This document shows positions 28,080 to 36,610 of a stretch of 64,000 nucleotides of DNA, piece after piece; positions within the stretch are counted from its first letter, which is position 1; each line of letters starts with the position of its first letter. This DNA comes from Wolbachia endosymbiont (group A) of Longitarsus flavicornis (GTDB lineage Bacteria; Pseudomonadota; Alphaproteobacteria; Rickettsiales; Anaplasmataceae). The notes under the pieces were generated by a model that was not told the origin of the DNA, ran no database searches, and saw only the letters and a program-made list of their open reading frames with translations. Where the stretch lies: positions 186,001-250,000 of the forward strand of contig NZ_OZ008337.1 of NCBI RefSeq assembly GCF_963931955.1. The letters are read 5' to 3'. The position numbers and the translations under genes were made by a program.

Positions 28080-28430
28080 TCATATAATTTCCCCCAATTT
28101 TACAGTTATATTACTATAACGTTTATTAACTCTATTAGCTCTACCCATAGCTTTTGGACATACCCTACGCAAAGTAAGAGACTTACCTATTGAAATTTCT
28201 TTTATATATAAATTATCGATATCCAATCCATAATTATATTGAGCATTAGCAATCGCAGAATTTAATACCTTCCTTATAAGACCCGCAGCTTTCTTTTCAC
28301 AAAATCTTAATTGCACAGTGGCAAAAGAAACTTTTTTATTACGTACTAAACCAGCAACCAAATTCAATTTACGAGGAGTTGATTTTAAAACCCTAGAACC
28401 AGCTTTAACTATTACATCTCTGTTTTTCAT
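28080..28430 (-). CDS. rplV: Large ribosomal subunit protein uL22
   Basis: Lines the exit tunnel with uL4. 116 residues. STPRKLNLVAGLVRNKKVSF at the N-terminus and KSLTLRRVCPKAMGRANRV in the C-terminal hairpin region are typical. It lies five bases from rpsS. Confidence 0.97.
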   Translation of the reverse strand: MKNRDVIVKAGSRVLKSTPRKLNLVAGLVRNKKVSFATVQLRFCEKKAAGLIRKVLNSAIANAQYNYGLDIDNLYIKEISIGKSLTLRRVCPKAMGRANRVNKRYSNITVKLGEII

Positions 28431-28435
28431 ATCAA

Positions 28436-28720
28436 TTACCTTCTTGTCGCCTTTTTATCACCACTATGCCCAGTAAATTTACGAGTGGGTGAAAACTCAC
28501 CAAACTTATGACCTATCATATTCTGATCATTAACATTCACAGGAATGTAATCCTTACCATTATAAACAGCAAACTTTAAACCTAAACAATTAGGAAGAAT
28601 TACAGAAGCCCTGGAATGAACTTTTATAGCCATGTTAACAAACCCCTTGTTTAAAGCATTATTCACCGACTTTAATATAGAAGGATGACAAAAAGGAGGC
28701 TTCCATGCAGATCTACTCAT
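28436..28720 (-). CDS. rpsS: Small ribosomal subunit protein uS19
   Basis: 30S head protein that contacts the 50S subunit and binds with uS13. 94 residues. MSRSAWKPPFCHPSILK, SRASVILPNCLGLKFAVYNG, and GHKFGEFSPTRKFTGHSGDK are strong family motifs. Confidence 0.98.
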   Translation of the reverse strand: MSRSAWKPPFCHPSILKSVNNALNKGFVNMAIKVHSRASVILPNCLGLKFAVYNGKDYIPVNVNDQNMIGHKFGEFSPTRKFTGHSGDKKATRR

Positions 28721-28723
28721 AAA

Positions 28724-29548
28724 CTAACCTTTCAATTGTTTTATATACTTATCACTAGATTTATTTTTCCTCCGAGTTTTCTTTCCTTTTGTTGCAACAC
28801 CCCAAGGAGTAACAGGATGACGACCACCAGAGGTTTTTCCTTCCCCACCTCCATGAGGATGGTCAACCGGATTCATTGCAACTCCACGTACAGTAGGTCT
28901 AATCCCAAGCCACCTACTTCTCCCAGCTTTACCCAACTTTCTATTCTTATGATCAGGGTTAGATACTACACCAATAGTAGCCTTGCAAGAAGATAAAATC
29001 AACCTAATTTGACCAGACCTGAGTCGTAATAAAACATATTGGCCATCACGACCAACGATTTGTGCATAACAACCAGCAGCTCTAGCAATCGCAGCACCAT
29101 TACCTGGCTTCAGCTCAACATTATGAACGAAAGAACCAACAGGTATATGCTTGAGTAGCAAACAATTCCCTGGCAAAATATCAGCATCATTCCCAGCTGT
29201 AACAACATCACCTGGCTTCATACCTTGAGGAGCTAATATATAAGACTTAACATCATCTTCCTTATATGATATTAACGCTAAAAACCCACTTCTATTTGGA
29301 TCATACTCTATTTTTTCAACTATACCTTGACCACTTCTATTACGCTTAAAATCTATCACTCTATACTTCTTTTTATGACCACCACCCCTATGACGAGTTG
29401 TAATTCTACCATAATTATTTCTTCCACCACTGGACTTTTTACCGGATGTAAGAGACTTTTCTGGATTATCTCTTGATAAACCAACTTTACTTACTAACAC
29501 AGTCCCACGAGAAGACGGAGTAACAGGATTAAAAAATTTCATACCCAT
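28724..29548 (-). CDS. rplB: Large ribosomal subunit protein uL2
   Basis: Core 50S protein needed for subunit association and the peptidyl transferase centre. 274 residues, normal. RITTRHRGGGHKKKYRVIDF near residue 48, and the nearly invariant GVAMNPVDHPHGGGEGKTSG near 220, with the C-terminal GKKTRRKNKSSDKYI. Confidence 0.99.
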   Translation of the reverse strand: MGMKFFNPVTPSSRGTVLVSKVGLSRDNPEKSLTSGKKSSGGRNNYGRITTRHRGGGHKKKYRVIDFKRNRSGQGIVEKIEYDPNRSGFLALISYKEDDVKSYILAPQGMKPGDVVTAGNDADILPGNCLLLKHIPVGSFVHNVELKPGNGAAIARAAGCYAQIVGRDGQYVLLRLRSGQIRLILSSCKATIGVVSNPDHKNRKLGKAGRSRWLGIRPTVRGVAMNPVDHPHGGGEGKTSGGRHPVTPWGVATKGKKTRRKNKSSDKYIKQLKG

Positions 29549-29549
29549 A

Positions 29550-29837
29550 TTAAACGCTCATTATATCTAATTTTTGACCATCCATCAAAGAAAAATAAAC
29601 TTTCTTTTTCTGTTTTTCACAACCAATCACACCCCTAAAACGCCTATATTTAGGCTTAATTCTAACAACATTTATAGAAGAAATTTTAACATCAAATAGA
29701 GACTCTATTGCCAACTTTATTTGACGCTTATTTACATTTACAAAAACATACAAAGAATATTTATTAAACTTCTCCCTCAAAAAAGAGGCCTTTTCTGTAA
29801 TTATAGGAGATTTTATTATATTATTATATTTGATCAT
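29550..29837 (-). CDS. rplW: Large ribosomal subunit protein uL23
   Basis: Forms the docking site for trigger factor and SRP at the tunnel exit. 95 residues. IIKSPIITEKASFLREKFNK and VNKRQIKLAIESLFDVKISS are family motifs. It overlaps rplD by four bases. Confidence 0.96.
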   Translation of the reverse strand: MIKYNNIIKSPIITEKASFLREKFNKYSLYVFVNVNKRQIKLAIESLFDVKISSINVVRIKPKYRRFRGVIGCEKQKKKVYFSLMDGQKLDIMSV

Positions 29838-30448
29838 AACAATCTACCTTCAAGATGCTTTAAAGTATCCTTTGTCAACATCACGCATTCGTGATTCAAT
29901 ATATCAAAAACATTTAACCCAATAGGTTTGATTAAGTCTACATAGTGCAAGTTTTTAGCCGCACGCAACAAATCCTCTCCATAATCACCAACTATCAAAA
30001 AGGAAGAAAATTTAAAATTTTTAATACATTTACACATTTCAGACGTTTTCTTCACATCAATATTTAAATTATCCAGAATAATTACTTGATTATTTAAATA
30101 CTTTAGAGATAAAGCAATTTTTAAACCAAATTTGCGTACCTTCTTATTAAGAGAATAAGTATGACTCCTCACAACAGGGCCGAAAATAATCCCACCACCT
30201 CTAAATTGAGGAGATCGCAAGCTCCCTTGTCTTGCCCTACCGGTACGTTTTTGACCATAAGGTTTAGCTGTTGTACCAGAGACATCACTGATACCTTTTG
30301 TTTTATGAGTACCAGCTCTTCTCTTCGCTAATTGCCATCTCACTATATCATGCAAAATACTCAATTTTTGCTTAGCAGAAAATATCAAAGGATTGAGCTG
30401 AGCAGTACCTACATTATTATTAGATAGATTAACTAAATTACATTCCAT
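29834..30448 (-). CDS. rplD: Large ribosomal subunit protein uL4
   Basis: Tunnel-lining protein; in E. coli it also autoregulates the S10 operon, which I cannot test here. 204 residues. AKRRAGTHKTKG followed by YGQKRTGRARQGSLRSPQFR and GGGIIFGP form the internal loop that reaches the tunnel. Confidence 0.97.
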   Translation of the reverse strand: MECNLVNLSNNNVGTAQLNPLIFSAKQKLSILHDIVRWQLAKRRAGTHKTKGISDVSGTTAKPYGQKRTGRARQGSLRSPQFRGGGIIFGPVVRSHTYSLNKKVRKFGLKIALSLKYLNNQVIILDNLNIDVKKTSEMCKCIKNFKFSSFLIVGDYGEDLLRAAKNLHYVDLIKPIGLNVFDILNHECVMLTKDTLKHLEGRLL

Positions 30449-30450
30449 AA

Positions 30451-31173
30451 CTAACTTACCAAATTACTAGCATCATCATTTACATCTAACAGCAGACCTA
30501 CCGGAAAAGGAACATCTTTATGTAAAGATTTTTTAACTGCATCTCTTACAAAAACATAGGAATTTTTAAACCCAGGAACATTATTACCCTTCACAGCAAT
30601 TATACTATTTTCATGATCAATGGATAATATCTTCATATTTTGTGCAGTTATCCTGCTGTCACCTAAATGACCAGCCATTTTCTTTCCTTTGAATACTCTA
30701 CCAGGATCCTGACATTGACCAGTAGAGCCTTGTGATCTGTGAGCAATAGAAACACCATGAGATGCCCTAAGCCCACTGAAATTATGCCGCTTCATCACAC
30801 CAGCAAATCCTTTACCTATAGAATAACCCGTAATATCAAGATATTGACCAACAACAAAATGATTGATTCCCACTTTTTTATCACATTCTATTCCCGACAG
30901 GTCATTTAATCTACTTTCGTATAACTTACATTTATTATTTATACCCTTTTTCTTTAAATATTCCAACTGAGGTTTTGCTATATTTTTAAAATCTCCTGTG
31001 CCTAAAATGACTGAATTATAGCCACATTTATCTTGTCCTTTTATATCAATAATATAAGTTTCGCTGAGATGCAATAAAGTTACAGCCATGCGACTATTGT
31101 CAGAGTATATAGCAGTATGACCAATATTCATCATTAATAAACCAATTCTCCTCAGCGAATTTATTCTCTTCAT
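30451..31173 (-). CDS. rplC: Large ribosomal subunit protein uL3
   Basis: Early-assembly 50S protein that reaches the peptidyl transferase centre. 240 residues. The conserved GKGFAGVMKRHNFSGLRASHG, here quoted only in part (GKGFAGVMKRHNF), and HRSQGSTGQCQDPGRVFKGK followed by KMAGHLG are clear. The N-terminal third is diverged from textbook L3, and the exact start is less certain than for its neighbours. Confidence 0.95.
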   Translation of the reverse strand: MKRINSLRRIGLLMMNIGHTAIYSDNSRMAVTLLHLSETYIIDIKGQDKCGYNSVILGTGDFKNIAKPQLEYLKKKGINNKCKLYESRLNDLSGIECDKKVGINHFVVGQYLDITGYSIGKGFAGVMKRHNFSGLRASHGVSIAHRSQGSTGQCQDPGRVFKGKKMAGHLGDSRITAQNMKILSIDHENSIIAVKGNNVPGFKNSYVFVRDAVKKSLHKDVPFPVGLLLDVNDDASNLVS

Positions 31174-31182
31174 TTCCTTCTC

Positions 31183-31503
31183 CTAAACCTTAACTTCCTT
31201 GACTTTTAAATCCACTTCTACGCCAGCAGAAAAAGATAAACCTGTAAGCATCTGCATCATAGTAGGAGTAAGATCATGTAAAACAATCAAACGCCTAGAA
31301 GTTCTCATTTCAAACTGTTCACGAGATTTTTTATCAACGTGAGGAGATCTATTAACAATAAATTTAGAATCTTTTCTTGGCAACGCAATCGGACCAGATA
31401 ATTTTGCACTGGACCGCTTTAATTCATCAACAAATTTTCGAACACACTCTTCCAATAAAGAACAATCGAAAGCCTTAATGTTAATATATATATCTTGCTT
31501 CAT
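31183..31503 (-). CDS. rpsJ: Small ribosomal subunit protein uS10
   Basis: 30S head protein and, as NusE, the partner of NusB in antitermination (nusB is at 0.7-1.2 kb). I choose ATG 31503 (106 residues; IYINIKAFDCSLLEECVRKF matches the family start). An in-frame GTG at 31521 would overlap the tuf stop by four bases and is the alternative. GPIALPRKDSKFIVNRSPHV followed by DKKSREQFE is diagnostic. Confidence 0.95.
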   Translation of the reverse strand: MKQDIYINIKAFDCSLLEECVRKFVDELKRSSAKLSGPIALPRKDSKFIVNRSPHVDKKSREQFEMRTSRRLIVLHDLTPTMMQMLTGLSFSAGVEVDLKVKEVKV

Positions 31504-31517
31504 CTTAGTTACTACAC

Positions 31518-32690
31518 TCACTCCAAAATTTCAGAAACAACACCAGAACCAACAGTTCTACCGCCTTCTCTTATCGCAAAACGCAATCCCTTATCCATTG
31601 CTATCGGTACTTGCAATTCTACTTCTACACTCACATTATCTCCTGGCATTACCATCTCCTTCCCATCTAGTAATTTTATGCTCCCAGTTACATCCGTTGT
31701 CCTTAAATAAAACTGTGGCTGGTAATTCGCAAAAAATGGTGTATGCCTTCCTCCTTCCTCTTTCTTTAATATATAAACCTCCGCCTTAAACTTTCTATGC
31801 GGCGTTATCGTCCCCGGTTTTGCTAATACTTGCCCTCTCTCCACTTCTTCTCTTTTTGTTCCTCTTAACAATATTCCTACATTGAGTCCTGCACTTCCCT
31901 TATCCAGCAACTTCTTAAACATCTCAACACCTGTGCATATCGTCTTTTGCGTCGCTTTCAGACCTATTATCTCTATCTCTTCTCCCGTCTTTATCTCTCC
32001 CTTCTCTATTCTTCCTGTTACCACTGTTCCTCGCCCCGATATCGAAAATACATCTTCGATTGGCAATAAAAATGGTAAATCCACAGGCCTTGGTGGAACC
32101 GCCACATATTCATCTAACTTTTCCATCAATTTATCTATTGATTTCTTTCCATATTCGCTGCTGTCATCCTCCAGCGCCTTGAGTGCTGAACCAACCACCA
32201 CAGGCACTTCATCCCCTGGAAATCCGTATTTACTCAGTAATTCCCTCACTTCCATTTCTACTAAATCTATCATATCAGCATCAGCAACATCAGCTTTATT
32301 TATATACACCACGATATATCCAACACCCACCTGCTTCGCCAGCAATATATGCTCTCTCGTTTGTGGCATTGGCCCATCAACCCCTGACACTACCAATATC
32401 GCCGCATCCATCTGTGCTGCACCTACTATCATGTTCTTTACATAGTCAGCGTGTCCAGGACAATCAACGTGTGCATAATGCCTTTTCTCTGTCTGATACT
32501 CAACATGCGCTGTTGCTATCGTTATCCCCCTCTTCCTTTCTTCTGGCGCTTTATCTATCTGATCGTACGCTACAAAATTTCCATAATGCTTTGTTATCGC
32601 CGCTGTTAACGTTGTCTTCCCATGATCCACATGCCCTATTGTTCCCACATTTACATGCGGCTTTCCAAATGCTTCCACTACTGCTGTCAT
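31518..32690 (-). CDS. tuf: Elongation factor Tu
   Basis: GTPase that delivers aminoacyl-tRNA to the ribosome. 390 residues. G1 GHVDHGKTTL (residues 18-27), G2 region RGITIATAHVEY, G3 DCPGHADYVKNM, and G4 NKAD (usually NKCD). It is first in the ribosomal superoperon, directly upstream of rpsJ. The other str genes (rpsL, rpsG, fusA) are not upstream; tRNA-Tyr and tRNA-Gly are, as in the E. coli tufB locus. Confidence 0.98.
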   Translation of the reverse strand: MTAVVEAFGKPHVNVGTIGHVDHGKTTLTAAITKHYGNFVAYDQIDKAPEERKRGITIATAHVEYQTEKRHYAHVDCPGHADYVKNMIVGAAQMDAAILVVSGVDGPMPQTREHILLAKQVGVGYIVVYINKADVADADMIDLVEMEVRELLSKYGFPGDEVPVVVGSALKALEDDSSEYGKKSIDKLMEKLDEYVAVPPRPVDLPFLLPIEDVFSISGRGTVVTGRIEKGEIKTGEEIEIIGLKATQKTICTGVEMFKKLLDKGSAGLNVGILLRGTKREEVERGQVLAKPGTITPHRKFKAEVYILKKEEGGRHTPFFANYQPQFYLRTTDVTGSIKLLDGKEMVMPGDNVSVEVELQVPIAMDKGLRFAIREGGRTVGSGVVSEILE

Positions 32691-32768
32691 AATTTAAACT
32701 TTTCTACCTAAAATACAAATACATCAATAAATAATATGTTGATTTTATAAAAATACAACAAAAAAAAG

Positions 32769-32839
32769 AGCGGATAGTGGGAATCGAACCCACGTCACTA
32801 GCTTGGAAGGCTAGAGCTCTACCATTGAGCTATACCCGC
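32769..32839 (-). tRNA. tRNA-Gly (anticodon UCC)
   Basis: A complete cloverleaf on the minus strand. Acceptor GCGGGTA pairs with TATCCGC (one G-U). The anticodon stem CTAGC/GCTAG encloses CTTCCAA, and the T arm contains GTTCGATTC. No CCA is encoded. It lies between tRNA-Tyr and tuf. Confidence 0.95.
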
Positions 32840-32843
32840 ACAA

Positions 32844-32926
32844 TGGAGGAGGTAGGATTCGAACCTACGTACGCTCACGCGGACAGATTTACAGTCTGTT
32901 ACCTTTAACCACTCGGTCACTCCTCC
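32844..32926 (-). tRNA. tRNA-Tyr (anticodon GUA)
   Basis: A minus-strand class II tRNA of 83 bases with a long variable arm. Acceptor GGAGGAG/CTCCTCC, anticodon stem CAGA/TCTG with loop CTGTAAA, and T-arm GTTCGAATC. It is four bases upstream of tRNA-Gly, so the two are probably cotranscribed, perhaps with tuf. No other gene is seen in 32927-33041. Confidence 0.95.
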
Positions 32927-33041
32927 ACAAAAATTTGTTAAGAGAACGCTATTTTAGTACCTTAACTCAAGCTTTTATTGTATTTAAATACTAAACACCT
33001 AAAATTAAAAAATCAAGCAATAAAACCTACCCTAATTAAAA

Positions 33042-34241
33042 TCATGCAGATTTCATTTTATATAACACAATATTGCCAATAAAACGTCTAAACAAATAAT
33101 GCGAATCATGCGTGCCTGGCGCTTCTTCTGGATGGTATTGCACAGAAAAGACTGGGTAATCCTTCATCATTATTCCCTCTACACTATTATCAAATAGAGA
33201 AATGTGAGTAATTTCAACATTACTTGGAAGAGAAGCTGAATCAACAACGAAACCATGATTTTGGCTAGTGATCTCAACTTTTCCACTAATTACATCATAA
33301 ACTGGATGGTTACTCCCTCGGTGACCAATATCCATTTTAATGGTCTTTGCCCCCAAAGTAATCGCAAGTAATTGATGGCCCATGCATATGCCAAAAATTG
33401 GTATTTTAGATTTTATAATAATGTCTATTTCTGAAACTACACTTTCTCCTATTTCTTGCGGATCACCAGGACCATTTGAAAGCACTATACCATCTGGATT
33501 CATACTCAACACTTTTTGAGCAAAACCTGTATCTGGTCTGATTAATTCAACTGTACAACCAAGTTCTATTAAGCGTGAAACTATACTGATTTTTACGCCA
33601 AAATCAACGATTACAACCCTATATTTTGCATTAAGGTCAATAGCTCTATCTGGTGTCATTCCAGTGCGTGACACTGGAATCCATATATTTTTTGCTGGAT
33701 CCGAGTAGTCAGCTACTTGGATGACAAAGTGCTCCGCTAGTCTATTATTTTCAAAACTGTTATTTAAGCTAACTTTATTGGTTATTTCTATCCCACTTAC
33801 AGATTTGTATTCCTTCAATTCATCCAACACATGCGCCTTACTCGATGAGCATATCATTCCATTTTGAGATCCATGTTCTCTCAAATGTCTCGTTAAAGCT
33901 CTAGTATCAATTCCTGATATCCCAATCACGTTATTTTTCTCTAACCAATCATTTAAACTGATATATGAAGAAGGGTGGGACATAGAAGAAAGTTCACGCA
34001 TAACCACACCACTTGCAAAAATTTTCTCTCCTTCATTATCTTTATGGTTTATTCCAATGTTACCAATATGAGGAAAAGTGAACGTTATAATTTGATCGGC
34101 AAAAGAAGGATCAGTTATAGTATGCTGATAACCGGTCATACCAGTGGTAAAACAGACCTCACCTATGCACTTGCCTTTTTTACCTACTGATTTTCCCCAA
34201 AAGCACTTGCCATCTTGTAAAATTAAAACTGCGTCCTGCAC
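33042..34241 (-). CDS. carA: Carbamoyl phosphate synthase small subunit, with an inserted palindromic element
   Basis: Supplies ammonia from glutamine for carbamoyl phosphate. 399 residues. N-terminal small domain to about residue 165, and a class I glutaminase domain from about 205 with LSNGPGDPQ, the nucleophile elbow GICMGHQLLAITLG, and HPEEAPGTHDS. Oddity: residues about 187-197 (IPVSRTGMT) in the interdomain linker are encoded by a palindromic repeat. carB is not adjacent; pyrC is at 8.3 kb. Confidence 0.95.
   Translation of the reverse strand: MQDAVLILQDGKCFWGKSVGKKGKCIGEVCFTTGMTGYQHTITDPSFADQIITFTFPHIGNIGINHKDNEGEKIFASGVVMRELSSMSHPSSYISLNDWLEKNNVIGISGIDTRALTRHLREHGSQNGMICSSSKAHVLDELKEYKSVSGIEITNKVSLNNSFENNRLAEHFVIQVADYSDPAKNIWIPVSRTGMTPDRAIDLNAKYRVVIVDFGVKISIVSRLIELGCTVELIRPDTGFAQKVLSMNPDGIVLSNGPGDPQEIGESVVSEIDIIIKSKIPIFGICMGHQLLAITLGAKTIKMDIGHRGSNHPVYDVISGKVEITSQNHGFVVDSASLPSNVEITHISLFDNSVEGIMMKDYPVFSVQYHPEEAPGTHDSHYLFRRFIGNIVLYKMKSA
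33653..33682. repeat. Palindromic element inserted in carA
   Basis: A perfect nine-base inverted repeat (ATTCCAGTG / CACTGGAAT, loop CGTGA) between GTGTC and CC, lying in frame in the carA interdomain linker. It is in the same orientation and reading frame relative to the gene as the ppdK copy. Confidence 0.9.
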
Positions 34242-34381
34242 TTCATTATCTATTTAACTGATTCAAAACAGTATACAAGAATTTCAAATAATACGTAACT
34301 CTTTCTAAAACTCCAAATTTAACCACGAGGCAGCGAAGAACAATATGAAAAAATTTTTAACGCGCCCTTCCATAAAATATG

Positions 34382-34411
34382 TTGACTATCTCCGTATTTT
34401 ATATTAGATAT
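34382..34411 (+). promoter_or_regulatory. Possible sigma-70 promoter of the 160-residue protein gene
   Basis: TTGACT at 34382-34387 is a good -35 box. The -10 region about 16-18 bases further on (TATATTAGATA) is only a weak match. A purine-rich ribosome binding site (GAGAGG) precedes ATG 34446. I see nothing else in the 34242-34445 gap. Confidence 0.35.
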
Positions 34412-34445
34412 GTTTAGTAGTTAAAAAATAGAGAGGTTAGTTATT

Positions 34446-34928
34446 ATGTTAAAAGGGTTTCAGTCTAAAGATAAGTTACTAATTGCAGGAGCTGGCTTAC
34501 TATTCTTTGCTATGGTATTCCCATCATTTTTTCTCTTAGCAAAAATAGCCATAGGGTTAGCTATGACCGCAATTGCAATAATCGCGGTAAAAATTGCCTC
34601 AAAAACAATATCAAACGTTCTTGAAGAGAAGGAAGCAGGTCAAAATCAGGAAGCACAACAAACAACACAAAGTAAAATTATAAACCTAGCTATTGGATTA
34701 ACATCTATACTTGTAGGAGGATTATCACTATTCATTATAGCACAAACTGGCTTAATTGCAGCATGTGCAGCTATAACTGCTTTAGCTCTACACGAATATG
34801 TTAAAAATGAAGAAATAGGAAAAGATATAAACAATAAATTCGATAAGGTAGCTGACGGCATAACTGACTTTATTGTTAGCAATGTTGAAAAACTTATTCC
34901 AACAAAGTCGCCAGGCATAACAGCCTAA
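34446..34928 (+). CDS. Small membrane protein of unknown function
   Basis: I do not recognise this 160-residue protein. The start ATG has a GAGAGG ribosome binding site. There are hydrophobic segments at about residues 12-50 (probably a hairpin) and 78-112 (probably a second hairpin), joined by a polar Glu/Gln-rich linker. A short charged tail, NNKFDKVADGITDFIVSNVE, follows. The reading frame continues eight codons beyond the TAA (TVSVQESG then TAA), and that tail resembles the C-terminus of the convergent neighbouring gene. Confidence 0.7.
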   Translation: MLKGFQSKDKLLIAGAGLLFFAMVFPSFFLLAKIAIGLAMTAIAIIAVKIASKTISNVLEEKEAGQNQEAQQTTQSKIINLAIGLTSILVGGLSLFIIAQTGLIAACAAITALALHEYVKNEEIGKDINNKFDKVADGITDFIVSNVEKLIPTKSPGITA

Positions 34929-35047
34929 ACTGTCTCCGTTCAGGAGAGTGGTTAATAGATAGAAGGTTTTGAAAAGGGTTCAGCCTCCTTTGTTTCCAAA
35001 TTAAGTATAATGAAATTATTCTTTCTGCTTTTAAACTTTCATTCTCT

Positions 35048-35128
35048 TTATTCCAACCTTTCTATTTTTGCTTCTAACTTTTCTATTTTTTGCTATAAAT
35101 TTTCGCACAGTTTTAAAGAATCAACCAT
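35048..35128 (-). pseudogene. Remnant of a small coiled-coil ORF
   Basis: A 27-codon minus-strand frame starting at ATG 35128 encodes MVDSLKLCENL, an in-frame TAG, then QKIEKLEAKIERLE and TAA. The heptad-like second part looks like a real coiled-coil fragment. The premature stop and short length suggest a dead remnant, though chance cannot be excluded. Nothing else is seen in 34929-35179. Confidence 0.3.
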
Positions 35129-35179
35129 ATTACCTCACTTTTTCTCTATGATTATCTTTATTATCTTGCTTTGTCTACC

Positions 35180-36529
35180 TTATTTTGCGCTCCCCTGAAC
35201 GGATACAATCCCTTCTTCTACAGTTGTTCCCCCATCAAGAGAAGAGCCAGGTACGATAATACTCTCGTGCGATTGCGTACTCTTCTTTTCCTCACATGGT
35301 GTTTGCTTAATGAAATGTTCTGCTAAAACTTCATGTAAAGCTTTACCTTTTATAAGCACAGCCTCGTTTTGCTTAGCTAACTCTAAAATTTTCTTTGGTT
35401 CAACATTTTCACCATTAATAGTTGACTTTTGAATACTAACTTGACCAAAATTTATATTTAGAACAACAGTACAGTTAAGGTCTTTTCCAGATTCATCTTT
35501 TGCACCCCAACTAATTTCGATGTCACATATTGCAAATTCTGTAAAGGAGTAGTTCCTCTGTTGTTTCTCATTCTCCTCAATTGTTACTATTCTTTTATCA
35601 TTACTGTATATTTTTACTCTTTGTACCTCATTTTTAATTGTTTCCATCCTTTTAATCTTTTTGCTAAAAAGACGACTAGTTTCTAAACTCTGTCCAGGTT
35701 TAGTAATGTTGATACTAAGATTATCATAATGATTAACAAGATGTCCTGCCTTTTTGTCTGGCCAATAACATCCATCAAAGAAACCAATTAGATCATCTTT
35801 GTTTAGAAATTCTTTTGCATCATTCATTCCTTCGTCAATTCGAAGAAGATATCTACCCAACCTCTTTTTAAAATTTTCTTTTAACTCCTCCTGATCTTTA
35901 GAAGTAAGCTTCTTATCCAATATATCCATTATTTCTCTTTGCTTACTTAATACCACATAGTTAAAAAGGAAAATGCTCTCCTTCTCCCGTCGATAATAGT
36001 TTGCTATTTTGTCAAATGGATCTGCTGGCCGGCCGTTATTATAATTTACAGAATCAGAAGAATCTTGACATTTATTATCCTTAAAATTGAAATTCAATTT
36101 TTCAAAATCTGATAACACTTCTTCTGCCCTATCTTTAAAAGACTGAAGTCTATCTTGAAGTTCTTTTCCATAACTCATTCCTTTGTCAATTTGAAAAACA
36201 TATTGACTATATTTCTTTCTAAACTCCTCCTGTTCTTCGAGAAAAGGAAGATTCCTATCTAACATATCAATTATTTCTTTCCGCTTATTCAATATCACGT
36301 AATTAAAGAGGGAACTCTTCCCCTTCTTTTCATAATCGTCTGCTATTTTGTCAAAACACTTATTATCCTTAAACTCCAATTTCTCAAAATCTGAGAGCAC
36401 ACTTTGTACCTGAGTCTCATCGAATTGAAGATTTGCTTGAGGAGATAGAAGAGTCAACTTTTCTTCACTTTCCTTGGTACTCGAATTTTTGTACAAACCA
36501 TTAAATAGATTTACAATACTAGAAAACAT
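35180..36529 (-). CDS. Unknown protein with an internal tandem duplication
   Basis: I do not recognise this 449-residue protein. Residues about 44-125 and 138-241 are diverged copies of one module: VLSDFEKL, KDNKC, then DKIA..Y, LFNYV[IV]L.K[RK].EI and LD. The second copy carries an insertion of about 20 residues (SSDSVNYNNGRPADP). The C-terminal half (about 265-410) looks beta-rich, with a segment ISWGAKDESGKDLNCTVVLN. No signal peptide or membrane helix is seen. It is probably a lineage-specific protein. Confidence 0.75.
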   Translation of the reverse strand: MFSSIVNLFNGLYKNSSTKESEEKLTLLSPQANLQFDETQVQSVLSDFEKLEFKDNKCFDKIADDYEKKGKSSLFNYVILNKRKEIIDMLDRNLPFLEEQEEFRKKYSQYVFQIDKGMSYGKELQDRLQSFKDRAEEVLSDFEKLNFNFKDNKCQDSSDSVNYNNGRPADPFDKIANYYRREKESIFLFNYVVLSKQREIMDILDKKLTSKDQEELKENFKKRLGRYLLRIDEGMNDAKEFLNKDDLIGFFDGCYWPDKKAGHLVNHYDNLSINITKPGQSLETSRLFSKKIKRMETIKNEVQRVKIYSNDKRIVTIEENEKQQRNYSFTEFAICDIEISWGAKDESGKDLNCTVVLNINFGQVSIQKSTINGENVEPKKILELAKQNEAVLIKGKALHEVLAEHFIKQTPCEEKKSTQSHESIIVPGSSLDGGTTVEEGIVSVQGSAK

Positions 36530-36610
36530 TTCACACCTCTATTGTTATAAGTAAACTTAATTATATCTTAATGCTAAATGTTGTAAAGCTAAAATTAGAA
36601 ACTAAAAAAG

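Noticed and set aside
31504..31521. GTG start for rpsJ overlapping the tuf stop
   Set aside because: It remains possible, but ATG 31503 gives the normal uS10 N-terminus.
34345..34407. Short frame MKKFLTRPSIKYVDYLRILY before the 160-residue gene
   Set aside because: It overlaps the probable promoter, has no ribosome binding site and is too short to support.
35010..35198. Plus-strand hydrophobic frame of 62 codons
   Set aside because: It is T-rich on this strand; the opposite strand carries a coiled-coil-like fragment, so the hydrophobicity is a by-product.
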